Assembly: GCA_003133265.1 (NCBI GenBank)
Contig: PKWQ01000277.1
Span: 352-13,971 of the forward strand
Reading direction: 5' to 3'
Length of the DNA stretch: 13,620 bases
Source: Acetobacteraceae bacterium
Lineage (GTDB): Bacteria; Pseudomonadota; Alphaproteobacteria; Acetobacterales; Acetobacteraceae
The notes beneath the pieces are model-generated. The model saw only the letters and a program-made list of their open reading frames with translations, was not told where the DNA came from and did no database searches. The position numbers and the translations under genes are program-made. This document shows positions 7,159-13,554 of the stretch, in pieces; the stretch's first letter is position 1, and the number at the start of each line of letters is the position of its first letter.

Positions 7159-8030
7159 GTCCGCACCCGGCCGATGGCGCGCGTGCGCAGCGCTTCCGAG
7201 GTCAGGTCGATGGCGAAGACGGCGAGCACGATCAGCACGACGATGGCGCTGATCTCCTGGTAATAGTTGAAGCTGATCACCGTATAGAGTTCCTGGCCGA
7301 TGCCGCCGGCGCCGACGAAGCCGATGACGGTGGCGCCGCGCACGTTGATCTCGAAGCGGATCAGCACGTAGCTCAGGAAGTTCGGCAGCACCTGCGGCAG
7401 GATGGCGTATCGCACTGCTTGTAACCAGTTGCCGCCGCCGGCGATCACGCCCTCCCACGGGCGCATGTCGGCGTTCTCCACCACTTCCGCGAACAGCTTG
7501 CCCAGCGCGCCGATCGTGTGCAGCGCGATCGCCAGGATGCCCGCCAGCGGGCCGATGCCGAAGGTCCAGACCAGGATCAGCGCATAGACGATGTCCGGCA
7601 CGCAGCGGAACAGCTCCAGCGTGCGGCGGAACACGACATAGATCGCGCGGTTCGGCGCCAGGTTGGCGGCGGCGGGGAAGCACAGCAGGAAAGCCAGCAC
7701 AGCGCCCGACAGCGTGGCCAGCGCCGCCATCTGGCTGGTCTCGAACAGCAGCCACAGCCAGCTATCGGCGCGGTACATCCAGTACGCCACCGAGCCTTCC
7801 GTGCCGGTGCCGGCGAACAGGCTCGCCCAGCGGAAATCCGGCACCAGCTTGGCGAAATACTCGCCCATCCTCGGCAGCCCGGCGGCGAGCGACGACGGAA
7901 ACGCCTCCGACACCCGCGCCGAGATCAGCAGGCAAACCAGCAGCGCCGCGCCGCCGGCCGTTGCGGCGATCAGCCGTGTCCGGCGGCGGGCCTGGTAGGC
8001 GGTTTCGATCCGCGCGCTCGTGCCCGTCAT
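7155..8030 (-). CDS. phnE: Phosphonate-type ABC transporter permease (first PhnE-like)
   Basis: A 291-residue PhnE-family inner-membrane permease. A basic N-terminus (ARRRTR) precedes the first membrane segment at about 20-37. A long periplasmic loop (FPSSLAAGLPRMGEYFAKLV to YWMYRADSW) separates it from the core helices. The EAA-type cytoplasmic loop contains GGGNWLQAVRYAILPQVLP, followed by VGAGGIGQELYTVISF, a strong PhnE signature that the second permease shares in modified form. The start at 8030 is 10 bases after the stop of the PhnD-like gene, so all three are one operon. It should pair with the second permease and recruit a PhnC-like ATPase that must be encoded elsewhere. Substrate class (phosphonate, phosphite, phosphate ester or an unrelated acid) cannot be read from the permease. 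Confidence 0.9.
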   Translation of the reverse strand: MTGTSARIETAYQARRRTRLIAATAGGAALLVCLLISARVSEAFPSSLAAGLPRMGEYFAKLVPDFRWASLFAGTGTEGSVAYWMYRADSWLWLLFETSQMAALATLSGAVLAFLLCFPAAANLAPNRAIYVVFRRTLELFRCVPDIVYALILVWTFGIGPLAGILAIALHTIGALGKLFAEVVENADMRPWEGVIAGGGNWLQAVRYAILPQVLPNFLSYVLIRFEINVRGATVIGFVGAGGIGQELYTVISFNYYQEISAIVVLIVLAVFAIDLTSEALRTRAIGRVRT

Positions 8031-8040
8031 GCAACGAGGC

Positions 8041-8997
8041 TCATCGGCGGCGCCGGTCCGCGGCTTCCTGGCGCAGCAGGTCGATGAAGACCAGATAATC
8101 CTCGTGCGTCACCGGCACCCATTTCTTGCCGCTGCCCATGTCCACCTGATGGTAGATGTCCGGATACGCCGCCGGCAGCGCCAGATGGAAGGCCAGCATG
8201 TCGGCGCGGAAATCCTCCGGCGTGCTTTTGCGCAGCGTCATCGGGCCGTTCAGGATCGGGCGCGACCGCCAGATGATGCGCAGGTCTTTCATGTCGAGCA
8301 TCTTCTTGTCGGTCATCATCCGCAGCATCCCGCGCGTATAGCCCTGCGCCGCGTCGCCGATCCCCGACGTCCAGGTGACGCCGGCATCGTATTGCCGGTT
8401 CAGCACCGCCACCACCGCCTGCTCGTGCCCGCCGGCGAAGCCGGTGCGGCCGAAATACTTCCCCGGCTCCGGATCGATCCCCATCGCGCGGAACTCCGCG
8501 CGCGGGATCAGGTAGCCCGATGCGCTGTTCGGGTCGGCCCAGGCGAGCGACTTGCCCTTCATGTCGGCCAGCGAGGCGATTCCGGAATCGGCGCGCGTGT
8601 AGAGCACCGAGACATAGGAGGTGCTGCCGTCCTGCTCCTCGCTGGTCAGGATCGGGATCACGTCGCCGTTGCTCTGCATCCAGGCGGCGGCGTAGGCGGC
8701 CGGGCTCATATAGGCCAATTCCAGCTGCCGCGCGGCGAAGGCCTGGATCACGCCGGCATAGTCCGCCGCCGACATCAGTTTCACCGGCACCTGGAACGTT
8801 GCTTCCAGCAATTTGCGATAGGCGTCGTAGCGCCCCAGCCGGTCGGCATCGTTCTCCCCGCCCAGCAGGCCGATGCGGATGGTGGGAATTTGCGCCGCCC
8901 AGGCGCGCTTGCCGGGCGCCGGCATTCCCTCGGCCGACGCCGCGCGCGCCAGCGCCAGCGTGCCCGCCCCCAACAGCATGCCACGGCGTGAAATCAT
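8041..8997 (-). CDS. phnD: PhnD-like periplasmic substrate-binding protein, Tat signal
   Basis: A 318-residue solute-binding protein of the PhnD/SsuA-type family, captured in the periplasm for the two PhnE permeases. The start at 8997 is preceded by GGAAGG with a 7-base spacer; the frame is open to 9057, but that extension has no signal sequence. Residues 1-22 form a twin-arginine leader (SRRGMLLGAG, cleavage after ASA). The PhnD landmarks are ADYAGVIQ (Y80), TSYVSVL (Y128), DPNSASG (155-161) and AGGHE (H191). E. coli PhnD binds the phosphonate with an S-T-S loop in DPNSTSG and a histidine in the AGHE segment; here the central Thr is Ala (A159) while both Ser and the His remain. This suggests a related but altered ligand. 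Binding of a phosphonate is therefore not certain. Confidence 0.88.
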   Translation of the reverse strand: MISRRGMLLGAGTLALARAASAEGMPAPGKRAWAAQIPTIRIGLLGGENDADRLGRYDAYRKLLEATFQVPVKLMSAADYAGVIQAFAARQLELAYMSPAAYAAAWMQSNGDVIPILTSEEQDGSTSYVSVLYTRADSGIASLADMKGKSLAWADPNSASGYLIPRAEFRAMGIDPEPGKYFGRTGFAGGHEQAVVAVLNRQYDAGVTWTSGIGDAAQGYTRGMLRMMTDKKMLDMKDLRIIWRSRPILNGPMTLRKSTPEDFRADMLAFHLALPAAYPDIYHQVDMGSGKKWVPVTHEDYLVFIDLLRQEAADRRRR

Positions 8998-9033
8998 CGC
9001 GGTACCTTCCTTCCGGCCAATCGGAGCCGTCAG

Positions 9034-9062
9034 GGTGCTGCCCCGGGGTGGGGTCATGTCAA
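9034..9062 (-). promoter_or_regulatory. Candidate internal promoter upstream of phnD
   Basis: On the minus strand a perfect TTGACA (9062 to 9057) lies in the 88-base gap between the cyclase stop and the PhnD-like start. The base run at the correct distance for -10 (AGCACC, 9039-9034) is poor. It might let the transporter be expressed apart from the cyclase gene, possibly with an activator. Confidence 0.3.
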
Positions 9063-9085
9063 GCCGGCGCTGCCCCGCCGGGCGG

Positions 9086-9862
9086 CTAATCCTCGATGAT
9101 CGCCACCGCCCGGGTCCAGCCGGCGGAGGCTTTGTGGATCTTCACCGGGAAGCAGGCAATGGTGAAGCCAAAGGGCGGCAGCACCTCCAGATTGTGCAGC
9201 TTCTCGATATGGCAGTAGCCGATCTCCCGCCCCGATTTGTGGCCCTCCCAAATGATCGAGGGGTCCTTCGTCTCCGCGAAGCGCCGCGCGGTGTGGGAGA
9301 ACGGCGCATCCCAGCTCCAGCCGTCGGTGCCGGTGACGCGCACGCCGCGGCTGGTCAGATACAACGTCGCCTCCCGCCCCATGCCGCAGCCGCTGTCCAG
9401 GTAGTTGTCCTGGCCGAACCGCGTGCCGGCGGCGGTGTTGACGACGACGATATCGAGCGGTGCCAGTTCATGGCCGATGCGCGTCAGTTCGGCCGCGACA
9501 TCGGCGGCGGTTGCCACGTAGCCGTCGGGGAAATGGCGGAAATCCAGCTTCACGCCGCGCCCGAAACACCAGTCGAGCGGCACCTCGTCGATGGTCGCCG
9601 CCGGCAGTCCGCCGGACATGGTGGGATGGAAATGCCAGGGCGCGTCCAGATGCGTGCCCGAATGGGTGCCGAGCGTCACCTTCTCCACCGCCCAGCCTTT
9701 CCCCTCCGGCAGCATCTCCGGCGTCAGGCCGGGGAACAGCCCGGCGACCAGGGCCGCCGACTGCGTGTGGTCGGTGTATTCGATCACCGGAATGTTGCGC
9801 GGCGGGTCGCTTGGGATGTTGTTCTGCAATGCGACCGACAGGTCGACGATGCGGCGGGCCAT
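9086..9862 (-). CDS. Cyclase-family metal-dependent hydrolase (kynurenine formamidase-like)
   Basis: A 258-residue member of the cyclase/kynurenine formamidase/isatin hydrolase superfamily, metal-dependent amidases and lactamases that act on small, often cyclic or aromatic, substrates. The signature H67-S-G-T-H71-L-D73-A-P-W-H77-F matches the HxGTHxDxPxHF metal-binding motif. The N-terminus RRIVDLSVAL fits the usual opening strand (normally D-L-S/T). No signal peptide is seen, so it is cytoplasmic. GAGGAGG just upstream of the ATG (plus-strand bases 9867-9873) is a strong ribosome site. It leads the unit that continues, after 88 bases, with the PhnD-like binding protein and permeases, and it is divergent from a GST gene. 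Inference: it opens an amide or lactam ring of the imported compound. Without a kynurenine pathway neighbour, kynB is not assigned. Confidence 0.87.
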   Translation of the reverse strand: MARRIVDLSVALQNNIPSDPPRNIPVIEYTDHTQSAALVAGLFPGLTPEMLPEGKGWAVEKVTLGTHSGTHLDAPWHFHPTMSGGLPAATIDEVPLDWCFGRGVKLDFRHFPDGYVATAADVAAELTRIGHELAPLDIVVVNTAAGTRFGQDNYLDSGCGMGREATLYLTSRGVRVTGTDGWSWDAPFSHTARRFAETKDPSIIWEGHKSGREIGYCHIEKLHNLEVLPPFGFTIACFPVKIHKASAGWTRAVAIIED

Positions 9863-9934
9863 GGCTTCCTCCTCGGACGTTCCGCCAACACTAGCTCAGC
9901 CACCCCCGCCGCGTGCTAGCCTCTATGTCTCAGC

Positions 9935-9943
9935 AAGGGAGGA
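9935..9943 (+). promoter_or_regulatory. Strong ribosome binding site fixing the GST start
   Basis: AAGGGAGGA lies 5 bases before the ATG at 9949. It selects that start over in-frame codons at 9913 and 9925, which have no comparable site. Confidence 0.8.
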
Positions 9944-9948
9944 ACCAC

Positions 9949-10560
9949 ATGCTGTTCTATGACTCCATCGGGCCGAACCCCCGGATGGTCCGTATGTTCA
10001 TGGCCGAAAAGGGCATCGACATACCCACGGTCAAGCTCGACCTGCGCGCCGGCGAGAACCGGCGCGAGCCTTATCTGTCGAAGAACCCCTCCGGCCAGAT
10101 GCCGGCGCTGGAACTGGATGACGGCACAGTGCTCGCCGAGATCACCGCGATTTGCGAATACCTGGACGAAACCAGCCCCGCTCCCTCGCTGATCGGCAAC
10201 GCGGCCGAGGAACGCGCCGTGACGCGGATGTGGACGCGCCGCGTCGACCTCAACATCGTCGAGCCGCTGTCGCACGGCTTCCGCTATGCCGAGGGACTGA
10301 AACTGTTCCAGAACCGCATCCGCTGCATCCCCGCCGCCGCCGCCGATCTGAAGGCGATCGCACAGGACAAGCTCACCTGGCTGGATGGCCTGATTGCCGG
10401 GCGCAGCTTCATCTGCGGCGAGCGCATCACGCTGGCCGACATCCTGCTGTTCCCGTTCCTGGATTTCTTCGCCGGCGTCGGTCAGCCGCTCAATCCCGAC
10501 AACAAGAACATCGCCGCCTGGTACGATCGCATGAAGGCACGCCCGTCGGCTGCCGCCTGA
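9949..10560 (+). CDS. Glutathione S-transferase family protein
   Basis: A 203-residue cytosolic GST-fold protein. The thioredoxin-like N-terminal domain (about 1-78) contains IGPNPRMVRMFMAEKGI, the cis-proline-type segment NPSGQMPALELDDG, and the glutathione-site stretch LAEITAICEYLDE. The all-helical C-terminal domain (about 88-203) includes GERITLADILLFPFLDF, with the conserved N-capping (S/T-x-x-D) motif as TLAD. Such proteins conjugate glutathione to electrophiles, isomerise ring-cleavage products or remove halides. The first-helix catalytic residue is not an obvious Tyr or Cys. The start is fixed by a strong Shine-Dalgarno site. The gene is divergent from the cyclase gene, with only 86 bases between starts, and is followed after 33 bases by a tautomerase, probably in one transcript. 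A maleylpyruvate- or maleylacetoacetate-isomerase-like role is possible but not shown. Confidence 0.88.
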   Translation: MLFYDSIGPNPRMVRMFMAEKGIDIPTVKLDLRAGENRREPYLSKNPSGQMPALELDDGTVLAEITAICEYLDETSPAPSLIGNAAEERAVTRMWTRRVDLNIVEPLSHGFRYAEGLKLFQNRIRCIPAAAADLKAIAQDKLTWLDGLIAGRSFICGERITLADILLFPFLDFFAGVGQPLNPDNKNIAAWYDRMKARPSAAA

Positions 10561-10593
10561 TCCCCCGCCACGGCCTTTCGGAGACGCAACAGA

Positions 10594-10926
10594 ATGCCAA
10601 CCATCACCATTTCGATGCCGGCCAGCCGGCTTGCGGCGGCGGAGCCGCGCATCGACAAGTTTATCGACGATACCGTGAAGACCTGCATGGAGATCATGGA
10701 GGTTACCGCCGACAAGGTGCAGATCACCTTCCTGCCGGCGCACGAGAAGTTCCACGGCCGCCCCGCCAACATCCACGTCACCTATCGCGGCAAGGCGTCG
10801 CGCACGCGAGAGGTGGTGGAGCGTTTCATGGAACGTCTGGAGGCCGTCTTCATCCCGGCGTTCGGCTTCCCGCCGCGCATCCGCTGCCTGCCGAACGACG
10901 AGACGAAACTATCGGCGCGGAATTGA
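10594..10926 (+). CDS. Tautomerase superfamily protein with Pro-2
   Basis: A 110-residue protein starting MPTITISMPASR. After removal of Met, Pro becomes the N-terminal catalytic base of the tautomerase (4-oxalocrotonate tautomerase/MIF) superfamily. The first strand and the KFIDDTVKTCMEIMEVTADKVQ helix-strand layout fit one beta-alpha-beta unit, and a second helix (SRTREVVERFMERLEAVF) suggests a longer variant than the ~62-residue 4-OT. These enzymes shift keto-enol equilibria or hydrate or dehalogenate unsaturated acids. GGAGA sits about 9 bases before the ATG. The gene is 33 bases after the GST, on the same strand, so the two are likely cotranscribed. It stops 9 bases before the end of the convergent AhpD-like gene. 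Superfamily membership is likely; the reaction is unknown. Confidence 0.75.
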   Translation: MPTITISMPASRLAAAEPRIDKFIDDTVKTCMEIMEVTADKVQITFLPAHEKFHGRPANIHVTYRGKASRTREVVERFMERLEAVFIPAFGFPPRIRCLPNDETKLSARN

Positions 10927-10935
10927 ACTCCCGAT

Positions 10936-11583
10936 CTATTTCCGCTTCGCCGGGGCTTTCTTCTTCGCGGGGGCCGCCGGCTTGGCGACCTTCGCCGGCA
11001 GCGGCGCCGCTGTGCGGGTCTGGCTGTGATATTCCCGGTTCGGGATCATGTCGGTGGCGGAGGCCATGCGGTTCGACAGGTTGTAGAACGCGATCGTTTC
11101 CGACAGATCGAACATGTCCTCGTTGGTCAGGCCGACCGCCGCCAGCGCGGCGCGGTCGGTATCGTCGACCAGATGCGGCGTCGTGGTCAGCTTCCAGGTG
11201 AAATCCAGCATTGCCCGCTGACGCGCGTCCAGGTGCGCGACGCGGTAGTTGAACGCCATCATCTCGCCCAGCTCCGGGTCGCCGGAAAGCTGGCGCACCG
11301 CCGCGCCATGCGCGACCAGACAGTAGTAGCAACGGTTGGCCGAGGACACCACGACCGCGACCATTTCGCGTTCCAGCTTGGACAGCCCGGACGGCGACAG
11401 CATGATCTCGTTGTACATCGCCATGAAGTTGCGCAGCCGCTGCGGCCGCAGGCTGTAGGCCTGCAACACGTTCGGCACGAAACCGATCTTTTCCGCGGCG
11501 CGCATCCAGACGAATTGCAGATCGTCGTCCAGGCCGGTCGCGTCGGGGACGCCGAGTTTGGAGATATGGTCGGGCTGCGGCAT
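10936..11583 (-). CDS. AhpD-like (carboxymuconolactone decarboxylase family) peroxidase-related protein with basic tail
   Basis: A 215-residue all-helical AhpD-fold protein. The redox site is complete: E71 in LEREMV, then SSANRC85YYC88LVAH92, matching the E...CxxC...H proton-relay pattern of AhpD peroxidases (peroxidase-related enzyme subgroup). The fold ends near residue 190. It is followed by an unusual low-complexity tail, KVAKPAAPAKKKAPAKRK, with 7 Lys and 1 Arg in 18 residues, resembling histone H1-type tails. The start at 11583 has GGAG 8 bases upstream and begins MPQPDHISKLG, a fitting N-terminus; the open frame extends to 11649 without support. It is the last gene of the SDR-dehydrogenase-AhpD unit, 68 bases after the dehydrogenase. 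It probably reduces organic peroxides or acts as a thiol oxidoreductase; the tail may bind nucleic acid or another polyanion (inference). Confidence 0.85.
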   Translation of the reverse strand: MPQPDHISKLGVPDATGLDDDLQFVWMRAAEKIGFVPNVLQAYSLRPQRLRNFMAMYNEIMLSPSGLSKLEREMVAVVVSSANRCYYCLVAHGAAVRQLSGDPELGEMMAFNYRVAHLDARQRAMLDFTWKLTTTPHLVDDTDRAALAAVGLTNEDMFDLSETIAFYNLSNRMASATDMIPNREYHSQTRTAAPLPAKVAKPAAPAKKKAPAKRK

Positions 11584-11651
11584 CGGGCTTGCTCCGTATG
11601 GTAATCGGCGGGCGTGGTAATCGACGGACGCTGGGGCGCCCGCCGCCATTG

Positions 11652-12632
11652 TCAGGTCAGCACGTCCTTGTTCACCACGTTGTCGCGGTTCGGCTTGCCG
11701 TCCAGCACCGACAGGATGTTGTTGGCTGTCGCCATCGCCATGCCGATGATCGACTCCACGGTAACCCCGGCCATGTGCGGGGCGGCGAAGACGCTGTCGA
11801 GCTTGAGGATTTTCTTCGACGCCGGTGCCGGCTCCTCATCGAACACATCGAGCCCGGCGCCGCGCAGATGCCCCGAGGTCAGGGCGTCGTACAGCGCGTC
11901 CTCGTTGACGATGCCGCCACGCGCGGTGTTCACCAGACCCGCGCCCTTCTTCATCCTGGCGAGCCGGGCGGCGTCGAACATATCGACGGTCGCCGGCGAT
12001 TTTGGGCAGTGGATGGTGACATAGTCCGCGCGCGGCAGGACGGCGTCCAGGTCGGCGACGGCCTCGTGGCCGGCGGCGGTGATCGTTGCGGCTGGAACGA
12101 ACGGGTCATAGACCAGCACGTTCATCTCCAGCGCGGCGAGGCGCTTGGCCGAACGGGTGCCGATGCGGCCGAACCCCACCACCAGCGCGGTCTTGCCGGA
12201 AAGCTGCGAGGGGATAATGACGAAGCGGTCGTTCCAGCGGCCCTGCTTCACCATCGCGTCCATCTCGGTCACCCGCTTGGCGATCGCCATGATGAAGAAC
12301 ACCGCCTGCTCGGCCACCGAGGTGGAATTGGCGATGCCCGTCGTCAGCAGCGGGATCTTGCGCGCCGACAGGGCGGGAACCTCGACCGCGTCGAAGCCGA
12401 CGCCGATGCGGGCCACCACCTGCATGGCCGGGGACGCGTCCAGCTCCGGCTGGCGGTAGGGCGTTGCCGAGAGCGCGATGCCGGAGATATCGCCCAGCAG
12501 CGGCAGCAGTTCGGCCTGGGTGATGCCGGCCGGGTAGGTTATCACCTCGATGTCGTCGCGGGCGCGCAGGATAGCGACGCCTTCCTTGCCCATGTTGCTC
12601 GGCACCATGACCCGGCGCTTGTTGGTTGCCAT
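11652..12632 (-). CDS. D-isomer-specific 2-hydroxyacid dehydrogenase
   Basis: A 326-residue NAD-dependent dehydrogenase of the D-2-hydroxyacid family, related to phosphoglycerate dehydrogenase but lacking the C-terminal ACT domain. The nucleotide loop is GFGRIG (153-158), with the acidic residue VYDPF (D176) that favours NAD over NADP. The catalytic set is R238 (NTARGG), E267 (DVFDEEP) and H286 (PHMAG), correctly spaced. It interconverts a 2-oxo acid and a D-2-hydroxy acid. The ATG at 12632 has AAAGGA about 8 bases upstream. One frame is open from 13448 through to 11652, but the first 800 bases of it lie inside the SDR gene and lack dehydrogenase features, so a fusion is rejected. It lies 35 bases after the SDR gene, in an operon with it. 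The physiological substrate is unknown; serA is not assigned. Confidence 0.92.
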   Translation of the reverse strand: MATNKRRVMVPSNMGKEGVAILRARDDIEVITYPAGITQAELLPLLGDISGIALSATPYRQPELDASPAMQVVARIGVGFDAVEVPALSARKIPLLTTGIANSTSVAEQAVFFIMAIAKRVTEMDAMVKQGRWNDRFVIIPSQLSGKTALVVGFGRIGTRSAKRLAALEMNVLVYDPFVPAATITAAGHEAVADLDAVLPRADYVTIHCPKSPATVDMFDAARLARMKKGAGLVNTARGGIVNEDALYDALTSGHLRGAGLDVFDEEPAPASKKILKLDSVFAAPHMAGVTVESIIGMAMATANNILSVLDGKPNRDNVVNKDVLT

Positions 12633-12667
12633 CGTTCGTTCCTTTCGGCTGTCTTGTTGGACGCGGT

Positions 12668-13432
12668 TCAGCGCTGGTTGCGTTGCAGGTTCGCGACGTA
12701 GGTGCGGTTCCAGGCCGGGGTGATCATCACCTCGGGGATGCAGACATGCTTGGGCAGGCAGGCGATGTAGCGGACCAGGTCGCCGCAATCCTCGGGCTGC
12801 ACCAGCCGCGCGCGTTCTTCCGGCGTGACCGGAACCGGCCGGTTGTCCAGGATCGGCGTCGCCACCTCGCCCGGCAGCATCGCGGTGGAACGGATGCCGT
12901 TGATGCATTCCTCCATGTTGATCGTGTGGCTCATCGCCACCACGCCGTGCTTGGCGGCGGTGTAGATCGGCCCCGACAGGCCGCCGATGAAGCGTCCGGC
13001 CATGGATGCGGTATGGATCAGCACGCCGTCCTGCTGCGCGCGCATGAACGGCAGCGCCACGGTGATGCAATACAACGCCGACTTCAGATTGCCGTCGACC
13101 AGCGTGTCGATCCCCTCCGGCGTCAGCTTGTTCCAGTGTCGGTCCTGGATGTTCAGCCCGGCATTGTTCACCAGGATGTCCAGCCGGCCGAAGGTCTCGC
13201 GGATGAAATCGCCGACGCCGCGAACCTGGGCCGCGACCATCAGATCGGCCGGGCGCACATGGGCGATGCCGCCGGCGGCGCGAATGGCCGCCGCCGTCTG
13301 CTCCAGCGGCTCGGCGCGCCGTCCGGTCAGGACGGCGATCGCCCCTTCCCTGGCCAGCGCGATCGCCGCGGCTGCGCCGATCCCGCTGCCGGCGCCGGTA
13401 ATCCAGGCGATCTTGCCCGCCAGTTGTGCCAT
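12668..13432 (-). CDS. SDR family oxidoreductase
   Basis: A 254-residue classical short-chain dehydrogenase/reductase, cytoplasmic and likely tetrameric. Cofactor motif TGAGSGIG (12-19), structural NNAG (89-92), and the catalytic tetrad N115, S143, Y157 and K161 (YTAAK) are all present. T36-G-R-R in the second strand turn hints at NADP preference, since basic residues follow there, but this is inference. The ATG at 13432 follows a GGGGGA ribosome site with a 9-base spacer; the frame is open to 13540 without support. It is first in the minus-strand unit that continues with the hydroxyacid dehydrogenase and the AhpD-like protein. It oxidises an alcohol or reduces a ketone of unknown identity. 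The C-terminus, with VCIPEVMITPAWNRTY, is intact. Confidence 0.92.
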   Translation of the reverse strand: MAQLAGKIAWITGAGSGIGAAAAIALAREGAIAVLTGRRAEPLEQTAAAIRAAGGIAHVRPADLMVAAQVRGVGDFIRETFGRLDILVNNAGLNIQDRHWNKLTPEGIDTLVDGNLKSALYCITVALPFMRAQQDGVLIHTASMAGRFIGGLSGPIYTAAKHGVVAMSHTINMEECINGIRSTAMLPGEVATPILDNRPVPVTPEERARLVQPEDCGDLVRYIACLPKHVCIPEVMITPAWNRTYVANLQRNQR

Positions 13433-13498
13433 GGCCGATTTCCCCCAATCTATTGCATTCAGTTCGATCCGGCCGGCATTGAAGGGGTTCGCCCGGAT

Positions 13499-13527
13499 TT
13501 GGGCAAGAGCGCCTCCGGTGCTAGATA
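13499..13527 (+). promoter_or_regulatory. Candidate promoter of the HMA-domain gene
   Basis: TTGGGC (13499-13504), a 17-base spacer and TAGATA (13522-13527) form a modest sigma-70-type pair, 27 bases before the ATG at 13555. No clear MerR/CueR dyad was found between the elements. Confidence 0.35.
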
Positions 13528-13554
13528 TCCGGACATGCAACCGCGGAGTGAAAG

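Noticed and set aside
7159..7755. N-terminal extension of the second permease to 478 codons
   Set aside because: It is an off-frame reading of the first permease gene. The ATGA overlap at 7155-7158 gives the natural start.
11584..11649. Upstream extension of the AhpD-like protein beginning MAAGAPASVD
   Set aside because: No ribosome site, and MPQPDHISKLG at 11583 has GGAG well placed and fits the family start.
11652..13448. A single minus-strand frame open for about 598 codons, suggesting an SDR-dehydrogenase fusion
   Set aside because: The upstream part lies in the wrong frame of the SDR gene and shows no family motifs. The dehydrogenase has its own ATG and ribosome site at 12632.
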